Assembly (NCBI GenBank): GCA_017509065.1
Contig: JAFWQM010000096.1
Location: forward strand, 1 to 64,000
Length of the DNA: 64,000 nt
Origin: Clostridia bacterium
GTDB lineage: Bacteria > Bacillota_A > Clostridia > Christensenellales > Aristaeellaceae
Direction: 5' to 3'
Positions 51,011-59,195 of this stretch are shown here, in pieces. Both the position numbers and the translations under genes were made by a program. The notes beneath the pieces are model-generated. The model did not search any database. It saw only the letters and a program-made list of their open reading frames with translations, and had not been told where the DNA came from. Numbering within the stretch: position 1 is the stretch's first letter; each line of letters starts with the position of its first letter.

Positions 51011-51475
51011 ATGGCTCGAAAGAAAATCCTCATGGCGGCGTCCTCCGGCGGGCATCTGGAAGAAGCGCTGGCGCTGCGGAAGCTGAAAAAATATTACGAT
51101 ACCGTGCTGATCACCGAAAAGACAGAGTACAAGGTGAACTGCTGGCAGGATAAGGTTTATCTGATGCCCCAGGTGAACCGGAAGGAACTGAAAAGCCTGA
51201 TCCTGTATGTGGGCTGCTTTTTCAGAACCTTTTTCATTCTGGTCAGGGAAAAGCCCGATGTGATCCTGTCCACCGGCGCGATGATCGCTTTTCCCGCGCT
51301 GCTGCTGGGGAAATGGATGGGGAAGAAAATCATCTTCATCGAGTGCATGTTCAACGTGGACGCGCCGACGCTGACGGGAAAACTGGCGTACAAGTTCGCA
51401 GATCTGTTCATCGTGCAGTGGGAGGAGATGCTGAAAGTCTACCCCAATGCTGTGCTTGGAGGGAGAGTCTTTTGA
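51011..51475 (+). CDS. Alg14-like glycosyltransferase subunit (154 aa)
   Basis: The membrane-anchoring half of a two-subunit GT28-type transferase. MAASSGGHLEEALAL near residue 7 is the Alg14 mark, with hydrophobic segments at about 61-75 and 86-104 (STGAMIAFPALLLGKWMG). It works with the next gene product to transfer the second sugar (in related systems a glucose, galactose or GlcNAc residue) onto the lipid-linked first sugar. It starts one base after the sugar-transferase stop. Confidence 0.9.
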   Translation: MARKKILMAASSGGHLEEALALRKLKKYYDTVLITEKTEYKVNCWQDKVYLMPQVNRKELKSLILYVGCFFRTFFILVREKPDVILSTGAMIAFPALLLGKWMGKKIIFIECMFNVDAPTLTGKLAYKFADLFIVQWEEMLKVYPNAVLGGRVF

Positions 51476-51948
51476 TATTCGTGATCGTGGGTTCCCAGAA
51501 GTTTCCCTTTGACCGGCTGATCCGGGAAATGGACAGGCTGGCGGGGGAGGGAATCATTCAGGACGAAGCGCTGGCCCAGATCGGCGCGTCCACGTTTGAA
51601 CCAAAGCATATGAAGTGGCAGCGGTTCATGGACAAAACCGACTTTGACAGAGCCATCTCGGACTGCGATTTGCTGGTGACGCACGCGGGCGAAGGCTCCA
51701 TCATGACGGGGCTGTTCAAAGGCAAGAAGGTCATCGCCGTGCCAAGATATCAGAAATTCGGCGAGCATGTGAGCGACCACCAGCTGGAAATCGCCCGGGC
51801 GATGGCGAAGCAGCGGTGTATCGTAAATGTTGAGGATATCTCGGATTTGGAAAACGCCATTCTGCATATCGACAGCGCCGGGCTGGTTCCCTACACGTCC
51901 GGCAACGACAGCACCATCCGGCTGCTGCGGGATTTCATCGGGGACTGA
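51472..51948 (+). CDS. Alg13-like glycosyltransferase catalytic subunit (158 aa)
   Basis: The C-terminal GT28 half, with FVIVGSQKFPFDRLIREMDRL at the start and SDCDLLVTHAGEGSIMTGLFKGKKVIAVPRYQKFGEHVSDHQLEIA near residue 63, which is the sugar-nucleotide binding core. I place the start at the TTG overlapping the Alg14 stop (RBS GGAGGGAGAG); a GTG three codons later is an alternative. A longer open frame into the previous gene is rejected. Confidence 0.88.
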   Translation: MIFVIVGSQKFPFDRLIREMDRLAGEGIIQDEALAQIGASTFEPKHMKWQRFMDKTDFDRAISDCDLLVTHAGEGSIMTGLFKGKKVIAVPRYQKFGEHVSDHQLEIARAMAKQRCIVNVEDISDLENAILHIDSAGLVPYTSGNDSTIRLLRDFIGD

Positions 51949-51951
51949 GCC

Positions 51952-53094
51952 ATGGGAAAGCCAGTAAAAGTGTTCTGGTACTGCGAAAAATGGCAGCCCG
52001 GCGGGATTCAGCGGGTACAGGTGAACCTGCTGCCGTATTTCAATTCCGAAGAAATCCGGTTTGATCTGGCGTTCAGCGAGGATGATACCGCGCTGTTCGA
52101 TGAGAAAATCGCGGCGGCAGGCGCGCGAAAGCTGGTCACGCTGAGCAAGCGGTACGGCAACCCCGGCAAAAGGACGCTGGAGAACTTCTTTGCCATGCAG
52201 AAAGTGATACGGGACGGACACTACGACGCGGTTCACTTCAATGCCTGCCATGGCGTGGAGCTCATGTATCTGCTCTGGGCGTGGATGTACCGGGTGCCCG
52301 TCCGCATCGTCCATGCCAGGAACAACGGCATCGGCGCGGGCGGAAAGTCCCGTCCGGCAAAGATTGCGGCGCACAATATCTGCAAACATCTGCTTGGCCG
52401 GATGGCGACTGTTCGGCTGGCGAACTCGGATCTTTCCGCGCAATGGCTGTTCAGCAAAGCGGATATCCGGAAAGGCCGGGTGCGCGTCCTGAAGAACGGC
52501 GTAGACGCAAAGGGATTCGCTTTTGACCCGGCCGCGAGAGACGAAGCGCGGAAAGCGCTGAACCTGGAGAGCGCCTTTACCGTCGGCCACGTGGGCCATT
52601 TCAGCTGGCAGAAGAACCACAAATTTCTGCTGGAAGTATTCGCGGAAATCGCGCGGCGGGAGCCCAATGCCCGGCTGCTGCTGGTGGGAGAAGGCGAAGA
52701 GGAAGCGGCGGTCCGGGAACAGGCGCGGACGCTCGGCATATTGGACAGGGTGATCTTTTACGGAGCCACGGAAAACGTGCCGCCGCTCATGCAGGCCATG
52801 GACACTTTCGTGTTCCCTTCCCGGTTCGAGGGATGCGGCAACGCGCTGCTGGAGGCGCAGGCGGCGGGTATGCCCTGCTTCGCGTCACAGGGTGTGATTC
52901 CGGAAGCCGTTGCCGTCACGCCGCTGCTGCATTGGCTGCCTCTGTCGGAAAGACCGGCTGTGTGGGCGGAGGCGGTTGTTTCCCGGACGAGCGGCGTCCC
53001 ACGCCAGGCGCATGCGGAGGAAGTCATCCGGGCGGGGTACGGTCTTGCGGCAATGACGGAGAGCCTGAGGAACATTTATCTCGGCGAAGGATGA
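51952..53094 (+). CDS. Family 4 glycosyltransferase (380 aa)
   Basis: A retaining GT-B transferase. The N-terminal domain has the acceptor-side GGIQRVQVNLL near residue 19 and CHGVELMYLL. The C-terminal domain has GHVGHFSWQKNHKFLLEVF near 204 and the nucleotide-sugar site FVFPSRFEGCGNALLEAQAAGMP near 287, including the E-x7-E pattern. It resembles EpsF-like transferases; the donor and linkage are unknown. It starts 3 bases after the Alg13-like gene. Confidence 0.92.
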   Translation: MGKPVKVFWYCEKWQPGGIQRVQVNLLPYFNSEEIRFDLAFSEDDTALFDEKIAAAGARKLVTLSKRYGNPGKRTLENFFAMQKVIRDGHYDAVHFNACHGVELMYLLWAWMYRVPVRIVHARNNGIGAGGKSRPAKIAAHNICKHLLGRMATVRLANSDLSAQWLFSKADIRKGRVRVLKNGVDAKGFAFDPAARDEARKALNLESAFTVGHVGHFSWQKNHKFLLEVFAEIARREPNARLLLVGEGEEEAAVREQARTLGILDRVIFYGATENVPPLMQAMDTFVFPSRFEGCGNALLEAQAAGMPCFASQGVIPEAVAVTPLLHWLPLSERPAVWAEAVVSRTSGVPRQAHAEEVIRAGYGLAAMTESLRNIYLGEG

Positions 53095-54251
53095 AGCCTA
53101 TGAAGGTACTGTTTGTATCCCACAGCGGGGAGCTCAGCGGCGGGGCGAACCGCTCCCTGCTTACCCTGATAGCGGGACTGCGGGAACAGTACGGTGTTGA
53201 GCCAAGCGTGCTGATCCCCGGTAAAGGCACGCCGCTGGAGGAACGCTGCAGGGCAATCGGCATTCCCGTGTACACAGGAAAATACCACACCTGCTGCACT
53301 GTGCTTCATTACACGCCAAAAGATATTCTCCGCCTTGCCAAGCTGTTCGCGGCGCCTATCCTGGACGCGGCGGAAGCCCGGCAGCTGCACAAAGAACTGC
53401 CCGAGGACTTTGACCTGATTTACACGAACGAGCGGATGACCTGCGTAGGCGCGTATCTGGCCAGGCTGCGCGGTACGCCCCATGTCTGGCATGTTCGCAG
53501 CTTTGGCCGGGAAAACCGCACCTGGTTCCCACCCTTCTGGTACCGCAGGATGGGCCGCTGCTCCGACAGGATCGTGCTTATTTCCCGTGCTTTGTATGAG
53601 GATTTTTCCCGGCGTATCCCCTCTGAAAAACTGCGGATGGTTTATAACGGAGTGGAGCCGGAACGGTATCTTTCGCGTGAACGCAAGGCGCATCCGGGCT
53701 TTCGCCTGCTGCTGGCGGGACGCATCACGCCAGCGAAAGGCCAGGAGGACGCGCTGCGGGCGCTCTATATTCTGGTGCGGCAGTACGGCGCGGACGCTTA
53801 TATTTCCTTCGCGGGGAAGGTTCCGCCCTATGACAGCCCGGCGTATGCCCGCCGCCTGCGGAAGCTTACAGAACAATGGGGCCTCAAAGACCGGGTCAGT
53901 TTTCTTGGCGAAGTGGACGATCTTTGCGCGGTCAGGAGTGAAACGGACGTGGAGCTGGTTTGTTCCCGGATGGAACCCTTTGGCCGCGTGACGGTGGAGG
54001 CCATGATGGCGGGGCTGCCCGTTGTCGGCTGCCAGGCGGGAGGAACAGCCGAAATTATTCTGGATGGGAAAACCGGTCTGCTTTATCCGCCGGGGGACGT
54101 TTCCGCCCTGGCGGAGCGGCTGAACCGGCTGCGGGAGCGCCCGGAGCTGGCCGCGGAGATGGGCCGCGCGGGGAGAGAAAGGGCGCTGAGAAGCTTTACG
54201 GCGGAGCAGATGGTTTCCCGGGTCATGGAGGTTTTGCATGAGCTCTGTTAG
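53091..54251 (+). CDS. Family 4 glycosyltransferase (386 aa)
   Basis: A second GT-B transferase. SHSGELSGGANRSLLTLIAGL near residue 10 matches the glycine-rich acceptor loop, LLLAGRITPAKGQEDALRALYIL near 205 and SRMEPFGRVTVEAMMAGLPVVGCQAGGTAEII near 297 the donor site with E-x7-E. The linkage is unknown. The ATG overlaps the previous stop (ATGA); an ATG three codons later is possible. The end overlaps the next gene by 14 bases. Confidence 0.92.
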   Translation: MKPMKVLFVSHSGELSGGANRSLLTLIAGLREQYGVEPSVLIPGKGTPLEERCRAIGIPVYTGKYHTCCTVLHYTPKDILRLAKLFAAPILDAAEARQLHKELPEDFDLIYTNERMTCVGAYLARLRGTPHVWHVRSFGRENRTWFPPFWYRRMGRCSDRIVLISRALYEDFSRRIPSEKLRMVYNGVEPERYLSRERKAHPGFRLLLAGRITPAKGQEDALRALYILVRQYGADAYISFAGKVPPYDSPAYARRLRKLTEQWGLKDRVSFLGEVDDLCAVRSETDVELVCSRMEPFGRVTVEAMMAGLPVVGCQAGGTAEIILDGKTGLLYPPGDVSALAERLNRLRERPELAAEMGRAGRERALRSFTAEQMVSRVMEVLHELC

Positions 54252-55401
54252 GCTGGACGCGGACAGATTTTACCTGCGGGCCTCCGATGGGATGTACCTG
54301 CTGTCTTATCTCCTTTGCATGGCCGACGCCATCCTCATCAGTTACACCACGCTGAACGGGACCGCCGCCGCGCGCTTTGCAAGCATTTTTCTTCGCGCCG
54401 CCTCGCTGCTGATCATGGCCGGCAAGACGGTGTGGGATGGGAAACACAGACCGGCCGCCCTGCTCTTTACCTGCGGAGCATGTTTTTTGACGGCGCTTTC
54501 GCTGATTCGCTCAGGCTACAATCATTTGTTTTACCTGCTGATCGCGTGCCTTGGCGTATGGGATGTGGATATCCGAAAGACGGTGCGGATCGGCTTTGCC
54601 ATTAAGCTCTTCCTGACGCTGTTTATCATCGCCGGTTCGCTGCTTGGCGCGATTGAGAACTACATCACCTATCGCATGGGTTCCCCGCAGCTGCGCTATT
54701 CGTTGGGCTTTAACCATCCGAACACTTTGGCGAGCCTGGCCATGTCGCTGGTGCTGGAAGAAGCGTGGCTGACGAAACGCAGGCCGGGCCTGATATATAC
54801 CTTTGTGATCCTGCTCGGCGCGGTTCCGCTGTACTTCGTCACGCGCAACCGCACCGCCATTGCCCTGACAGCCGCGTTTCCGCTGCTGCTGCCCTATGCG
54901 TTCCGCCGCCGTCCCGTTCGCAGGGCGGCACGTGTTTTCTGGATGCTGTTCCCGTTCCTCATCATTGGTTTTTCCATCGCGGCCATGTTCCTCTGCCGCC
55001 GCATCCCTGTTTTCCAGCAATTTGACGCGCTGATGAGCAACCGTTTCTGGAATTCGCTGAAAGTATACCGGCAGTACGGCATTTCCCTGCTGGGTCAGCG
55101 CGTGCGCCTGCTGTCCGTGCGTATCGCGCGGACGCAGCATGAAAGCCCGATCCTGCTCGACGTGGCGTATCTGCGGACGCTGATCCAGTCCGGGCCGCTC
55201 ATTCTTCTTTTCCATGCCGTGCTGTACGCCGCCGCGTTCAGGAAAGCCTGTCTTGAAGGGGATCGGTACGCCATCCTGATATACACGCTGTTTTTGCTCT
55301 ACGGGATGTTTGAATCCGGCTTCAACAACGTGTTCCTGAACTTCTCCCTGCTCCTGGCGCTGAGGAACTGGTACAGGCAGAAGTGGCTTGCAGCCGGATG
55401 A
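54238..55401 (+). CDS. O-antigen ligase/polymerase-like membrane protein (387 aa)
   Basis: About 10 hydrophobic helices with a larger outside loop near residues 270-320 (NRFWNSLKVYRQYGISLLGQRVRLL). This layout and the operon position suit a Wzy-type polymerase that joins repeat units outside the membrane. Polymerases have few invariant residues, so the call rests on topology and context. The operon ends here without a flippase, chain-length regulator or tyrosine kinase. Confidence 0.75.
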   Translation: MSSVRLDADRFYLRASDGMYLLSYLLCMADAILISYTTLNGTAAARFASIFLRAASLLIMAGKTVWDGKHRPAALLFTCGACFLTALSLIRSGYNHLFYLLIACLGVWDVDIRKTVRIGFAIKLFLTLFIIAGSLLGAIENYITYRMGSPQLRYSLGFNHPNTLASLAMSLVLEEAWLTKRRPGLIYTFVILLGAVPLYFVTRNRTAIALTAAFPLLLPYAFRRRPVRRAARVFWMLFPFLIIGFSIAAMFLCRRIPVFQQFDALMSNRFWNSLKVYRQYGISLLGQRVRLLSVRIARTQHESPILLDVAYLRTLIQSGPLILLFHAVLYAAAFRKACLEGDRYAILIYTLFLLYGMFESGFNNVFLNFSLLLALRNWYRQKWLAAG

Positions 55402-55414
55402 AACGAAATGAATC

Positions 55415-55513
55415 GTTACTATTCAGGTATAAATAATCCAACAAAGGGACCGCTGGGGCCTCCGCGGCCCCAACGTACCCTCCTGTAACTGACTTCGATA
55501 TCTGAATGATAAC
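55415..55513. repeat. 110-base palindromic repeat, ATTCAGATAT type, copy 2
   Basis: The ends GTTACTATTCAGGTAT and ATATCTGAATGATAAC, and the centre CGCTGGGGCCTCCGCGGCCCC, match copy 1 at 5961. It follows the polysaccharide operon. Confidence 0.75.
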
Positions 55514-55553
55514 AATATATCTCAGAAAAATTTATCGCGGCGTCAAAATCATA

Positions 55554-55582
55554 TTGAAATCGGCGTCGGTTCGGAGTATGAT
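55554..55582 (+). promoter_or_regulatory. Probable sigma-A promoter for the LRR/FN3 surface protein
   Basis: TTGAAA at 55554-55559, a 17-base spacer, TATGAT at 55577-55582. Confidence 0.65.
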
Positions 55583-55623
55583 GAAGAAGCGTGGTACGAC
55601 AACTTACTAAACGGAGGAAACTG

Positions 55624-57318
55624 ATGAAAAAGAATCGTATGCTGAGTCTGCTGGCAGCGTTTGCCATTTTCATTTCCATACTTGCGCCTTCGCCGGTTCT
55701 GGCGGAAGCAGCCTCCCAAAGGGGTTCCGAGTTTCAGATCGATGGCACGGCCTTAGTCAAGTATCAGGGAAGTGATGCGTATGTGTTCGTTCCGGAAGGC
55801 GTGACTGTGATTCGGGGCGGCGCGTTCGCCGGGAATAAATCCGTCGTCTCAGTCTATCTGCCCGATTCCGTGAAAGAGATCGGGGGCGGCGCGTTTGAAA
55901 ACTGCTCGAACCTGCAGACCATTATCATCAGCGGCGGCAGCAAGCTGTCCACAATCGGAGCGTACGCCTTTGCCGGATGCCCGCATCTGAACATCAGTTT
56001 TTCCCTGAGCGTGGCAAACGTTTCTTCCAAGGCGTTCCCGCCGGAACTGATCAGCACGCCCACACCGACCCCCACGCCGAAGCCGACCCCCACCATGAAG
56101 CCGACGCCGGCGAAGCCTTCCGCTACCGGTACGAATCCGGGAAGCGGTCAGCCGGGCGCCGGATCGCTGAGGATCACGCTGCAGCCCGTCAGCGTTTACG
56201 CGGATGAGGGAGAAATCGTCACGTTCGTCGTGATGGCCGAGGGCAGCGGGACAATACATTATCAATGGGTGCGCAGCAACGACGGCGTGAACTGGGTGAG
56301 AATCGAAAACATCGGCGGCACGCTCAGCTTCACAGCGACGCTTTCCCTTTCCGGTTATGTGTACAAATGCATTGTTTCCAACGGGGTCAACACCGTGGAT
56401 TCGGACGTCGTTACCTTCATCATGAACGCACAGCCCGCTCCGCAGGTCCCCCCCCAGCCTCCCGAAGGCCAGATAAGCAGTTCCGTTCCGTATGTGTGGG
56501 CGAGGCAAATCAGCGAGCATTCCGCCCTGATCAGCTGGACGGAGATGCCTTCCGCCATCAGTTATGAGCTTTACCGTTACGCAGTGGGCAAGGGTGAGAA
56601 CGGAGGAGAAGAGTTCGTTTTACTCGGCACGTTTAACGGCACATCCTATACCGATACAAATCTGGACTTTACGAAATACACATACACTTATTCTTTGAAA
56701 GCCGTACTCTCTTTCTCGCAAAACGGCAATCCGGTCACGACCGATTACTCCAATCCGGCGCAGGCGGAAGCCCTGTCCGCTCCTTCCTCTGTGTCAGCGT
56801 GGCAGGAAACCGCAGCATCCGTCAGGGTCTCCTGGAGCCCGTCGAAGTACGCAACCAGTTATACGGTCAAACGCTCGATAAACAAGGGCGAATTCGAGGT
56901 CGTGGCCCAATCGGTCACTGTGCTGCAATATATCGACAAGGACCTAAACTTCTTGGTAAATACATACCGATATATCGTTGTGGCTGAAATGACGGTTCCC
57001 GAAAGCAACGAAATGATCTGTGTATCCTCCGATCCCGTGGAGGTACAGGATGTATTCAGTGTCGGGAGAGAGGTTGAAATCAACAGCGTCGTGTACACCA
57101 TCACGGCAGATGGCGCGGTGGTGACAGGCTACAGGGGCAGCGCGTCCAGCCTGACGATCCCGTCCACGATTCTGAATAAGAAGTACACCGTTGTCGCCAT
57201 CGGCGCGAATGTCTTCTGGGGCAACAAGACCTTGAATACAATCACCCTGCCGAAAACCATCCGTGTGATCGAAAGCGGTGCTTTCGCCTACTGCGGTGCG
57301 TCGATCGTGATAAAATAA
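55624..57318 (+). CDS. Secreted LRR_5 / Ig-like / fibronectin III protein (564 aa)
   Basis: A signal peptide (MKKNRMLSLLAAFAIFISIL, cleaved near AEA) leads to BspA-type leucine-rich repeats at about 50-140 (VPEGVTVIRGGAFAGNKSV, LPDSVKEIGGGAFENC). A Pro/Thr linker (TPTPTPTPKPTPTMKP), an Ig-like domain of about 85 residues, two fibronectin-III-like units with SYELYR and SYTVKR starts, and a final LRR_5 unit (VVAIGANVFWGNKTLNTITLPKTI) follow. Such proteins bind host or matrix ligands; that is inference here. No anchor motif is present, so it is released or loosely held. RBS ACGGAGG. Confidence 0.88.
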   Translation: MKKNRMLSLLAAFAIFISILAPSPVLAEAASQRGSEFQIDGTALVKYQGSDAYVFVPEGVTVIRGGAFAGNKSVVSVYLPDSVKEIGGGAFENCSNLQTIIISGGSKLSTIGAYAFAGCPHLNISFSLSVANVSSKAFPPELISTPTPTPTPKPTPTMKPTPAKPSATGTNPGSGQPGAGSLRITLQPVSVYADEGEIVTFVVMAEGSGTIHYQWVRSNDGVNWVRIENIGGTLSFTATLSLSGYVYKCIVSNGVNTVDSDVVTFIMNAQPAPQVPPQPPEGQISSSVPYVWARQISEHSALISWTEMPSAISYELYRYAVGKGENGGEEFVLLGTFNGTSYTDTNLDFTKYTYTYSLKAVLSFSQNGNPVTTDYSNPAQAEALSAPSSVSAWQETAASVRVSWSPSKYATSYTVKRSINKGEFEVVAQSVTVLQYIDKDLNFLVNTYRYIVVAEMTVPESNEMICVSSDPVEVQDVFSVGREVEINSVVYTITADGAVVTGYRGSASSLTIPSTILNKKYTVVAIGANVFWGNKTLNTITLPKTIRVIESGAFAYCGASIVIK

Positions 57319-57319
57319 A

Positions 57320-57490
57320 CCCGAGGAATTTTCTGGGGGAAACCGCTCTTTGGAAACCTCATCCGGCGCTTCGCGCCACCTTCCCCTGCGAGGGGAAGGC
57401 TTAGAGCGGTTTCCCCCAGACCCCCTTCCGAGAAAGCCATAAAGGTTTTCGTATTTTTGCCATCTTGCGAATACTTTTGCTTATAAGCGC
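57320..57490. repeat. Composite palindromic repeat with inverted nested module
   Basis: GGGGGAAACCGCTCTTTGG is followed by CCTCATCCGGCGCTTCGCGCC and CCTTCCCCTGCGAGGGGAAGG, the reverse of the module at 11937. AGAGCGGTTTCCCCC, CAGACCCCCTTCCGAGAAAG and GCTTATAAGC follow. No gene lies between the LRR protein and asnA. Confidence 0.75.
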
Positions 57491-57501
57491 TTAAAACACA
57501 G

Positions 57502-57545
57502 CAATTCCCGCACCGGAATTCCGGTACGGGAATTGTTTTTTGCGT
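57502..57545 (+). terminator. Intrinsic terminator after the LRR/FN3 gene
   Basis: CAATTCCCG-C-ACCGG pairs with CCGGT-A-CGGGAATTG around AATT, followed by TTTTTT. It could also serve asnA on the opposite strand, though the T run is weaker there. Confidence 0.85.
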
Positions 57546-57548
57546 TTT

Positions 57549-58556
57549 TTACAGCAGCACGATGCCCGCTTTTTCACAGGTCGCGCGGGTGGCGGCGTCC
57601 CAATAGGAGGACTGCACCTCGCCGATATGCGCCTTGCCCAGCAGCAGCATGCACATGCGGCTCTGGCCGATGCCGCCGCCGATGGTAAAGGGCAGCTCGC
57701 CCTTCATCAGCGCCTGGTGGAAGGGCAGCTTGCGGCGCTCTTCCTTGCCCGCCAGTTTCAGCTGACGTTTCAGCGACGTGGGTGACACGCGGATGCCCAT
57801 GGAGGAAATTTCAAACGCGCAGCCCAGCAGGTCGTTCCAGAACATGATGTCGCCGTTCAGCGCCCAGTCGTCATAGTCCGGCGCGCGCCCGTCGTGGGGC
57901 TGACCGGATTTCAGCTTCCCGCCGATTTGCAGGATGCAGGCGGTCTTATGTTCTTCCAGATACAAATTTTCCCGCTCCTTGGGCGTTTTGTCGGGATACA
58001 TGTCCTCCAGCTCCTGGGTGGTCACGAAGGACGGCTCCCTGCACAGCGCGGTTTTCACCTGGGGATATTCCCACTTGATCCTGTCCAAGGTAATGCAGAT
58101 AGCGGTCACGATGCGCTCCATGGTGTCTTTCAGCAGGTCCATGGTGCGGTCTTCCTCCGTAATCACCTTTTCCCAGTCCCACTGGTCCACGTACACGGAA
58201 TGCAGGTTGTCCAGCATTTCATCCCGGCGGATGGCGTTCATGTCGGTATACAGCCCTTCGCCCACGGGGAAGCGGTAACGCGCCAGGGCGTAGCGCTTCC
58301 ATTTTGCCAGGGAATGCACCACCTGCGCTTCCTCCCCGGTTTCCAGCATATCAAAGGATACGGGGCGCTCCACGCCGTTCAAATCGTCGTTCAGGCCCGA
58401 CGCGCCGTCCACGAACAGAGGTGCGGACACGCGCTTTAAATGCAGCGCGTGGCTTAAATTGCTTTCAAAGGTCTTTTTGATCAGCGCGATGGCTTCCTGG
58501 GTTTCATACAGGCTCAGGCTCGATACATAGCCCGTTGGCACGATTACATGGCTCAT
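57549..58556 (-). CDS. asnA: Aspartate-ammonia ligase (335 aa)
   Basis: Makes asparagine from aspartate, ammonia and ATP in the cytoplasm. A class II tRNA-synthetase-like fold. Family hallmarks are FESNLSHALHLKRVSAPLF, DDLNGVERPVSF, LAKWKRYALARY, DMNAIRRDE, VYVDQWDWEKVI and the final GGGIGQSRMCMLLLGKAHIGEVQ. The length is standard. RBS AAGGAGG. It is a single gene divergent from the small peptide gene. No T-box was found in its own upstream region. Confidence 0.96.
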   Translation of the reverse strand: MSHVIVPTGYVSSLSLYETQEAIALIKKTFESNLSHALHLKRVSAPLFVDGASGLNDDLNGVERPVSFDMLETGEEAQVVHSLAKWKRYALARYRFPVGEGLYTDMNAIRRDEMLDNLHSVYVDQWDWEKVITEEDRTMDLLKDTMERIVTAICITLDRIKWEYPQVKTALCREPSFVTTQELEDMYPDKTPKERENLYLEEHKTACILQIGGKLKSGQPHDGRAPDYDDWALNGDIMFWNDLLGCAFEISSMGIRVSPTSLKRQLKLAGKEERRKLPFHQALMKGELPFTIGGGIGQSRMCMLLLGKAHIGEVQSSYWDAATRATCEKAGIVLL

Positions 58557-58663
58557 GGGGATTCCTCCTTTTTCTCACGCAGAAAAGCATAGCAAGAAGG
58601 AGCAGATTTGTCAATTCCCTGAGGCTGTTTTTCCCTTGTTTTGCTTTTGCTTATTAGCGCCCA

Positions 58664-58693
58664 AAAAGAAAAGCCGGGGGAAGACCCCAGCGT
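58664..58693 (-). terminator. Intrinsic terminator of the small peptide gene
   Basis: On the minus strand GCTGGGG-TCTT-CCCCCGGC is followed by TTTTCTTTTT. Confidence 0.8.
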
Positions 58694-58716
58694 TTCTTTC
58701 AGAACGGGAATTGCGG

Positions 58717-58878
58717 TCAAGCGCCTTTCGACTTACCCTTCTTTGGTTTTCTTGTTTCATCGTCAAAAAACCAGAAGTTGGCCCCTCCGGCAGCCTTTTC
58801 CGCTTCGTCGTCGGTGATCTGAGCCTTTTCGTTCTTGTCGATTTCTTCCTGCTTCACCTTTTTGTTAGGATCGTCCAT
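58717..58878 (-). CDS. Small peptide with double-glycine-like motif (53 aa)
   Basis: A short open frame absent from long-ORF searches. The first half is acidic/charged (MDDPNKKVKQEEIDKNEK) and leads to ITDDEAEKAAGG. That resembles the leader of exported double-glycine peptides (pattern L/I-S/T-D-D/E-E-L/A-x-x-x-x-GG). The rest reads ANFWFFDDETRKPKKGKSKGA, aromatic then Lys-rich. An RBS-like AAAGGGGG, a promoter (58944-58972) and a terminator (58664) frame it, which supports a real gene. No peptidase-type ABC exporter or modifying enzyme is in the window. It could also be a conserved cytosolic small protein. Confidence 0.65.
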   Translation of the reverse strand: MDDPNKKVKQEEIDKNEKAQITDDEAEKAAGGANFWFFDDETRKPKKGKSKGA

Positions 58879-58943
58879 TTTCCGTGCCCCCTTTTCTTTT
58901 ATTACTCGCCATTTTTCATGCCATGATGATTCTCACTGCCGTT

Positions 58944-58972
58944 ATTTTATCACGGACTGCGGACAAAAGCAA
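58944..58972 (-). promoter_or_regulatory. Probable sigma-A promoter for the small peptide
   Basis: Minus strand: TTGCTT (58972-58967), a 17-base spacer, TAAAAT (58949-58944). Confidence 0.65.
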
Positions 58973-59152
58973 GCATCGCCCGGCCGTATCATCTTTTTAT
59001 ACGTGCGATCATGAAGCGGCGGCAGCCGGATTTGATTATTATCCGCAAATTAACGTCCATGAGGCGGAGTATGATCGGCATTCTGAATAATAAAAATGAA
59101 TAAACAGCTTTTGTGCGCTTACTGTTTTTCCACAGTTTTTTTCTTCTTTTCC

Positions 59153-59181
59153 TTGACAATACACTTTTCCGGTGATACACT
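59153..59181 (+). promoter_or_regulatory. Sigma-A promoter for the T-box leader
   Basis: TTGACA at 59153-59158, a 17-base spacer, TACACT at 59176-59181; start expected near 59188. Confidence 0.85.
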
Positions 59182-59195
59182 ACATGCAATTGCAT

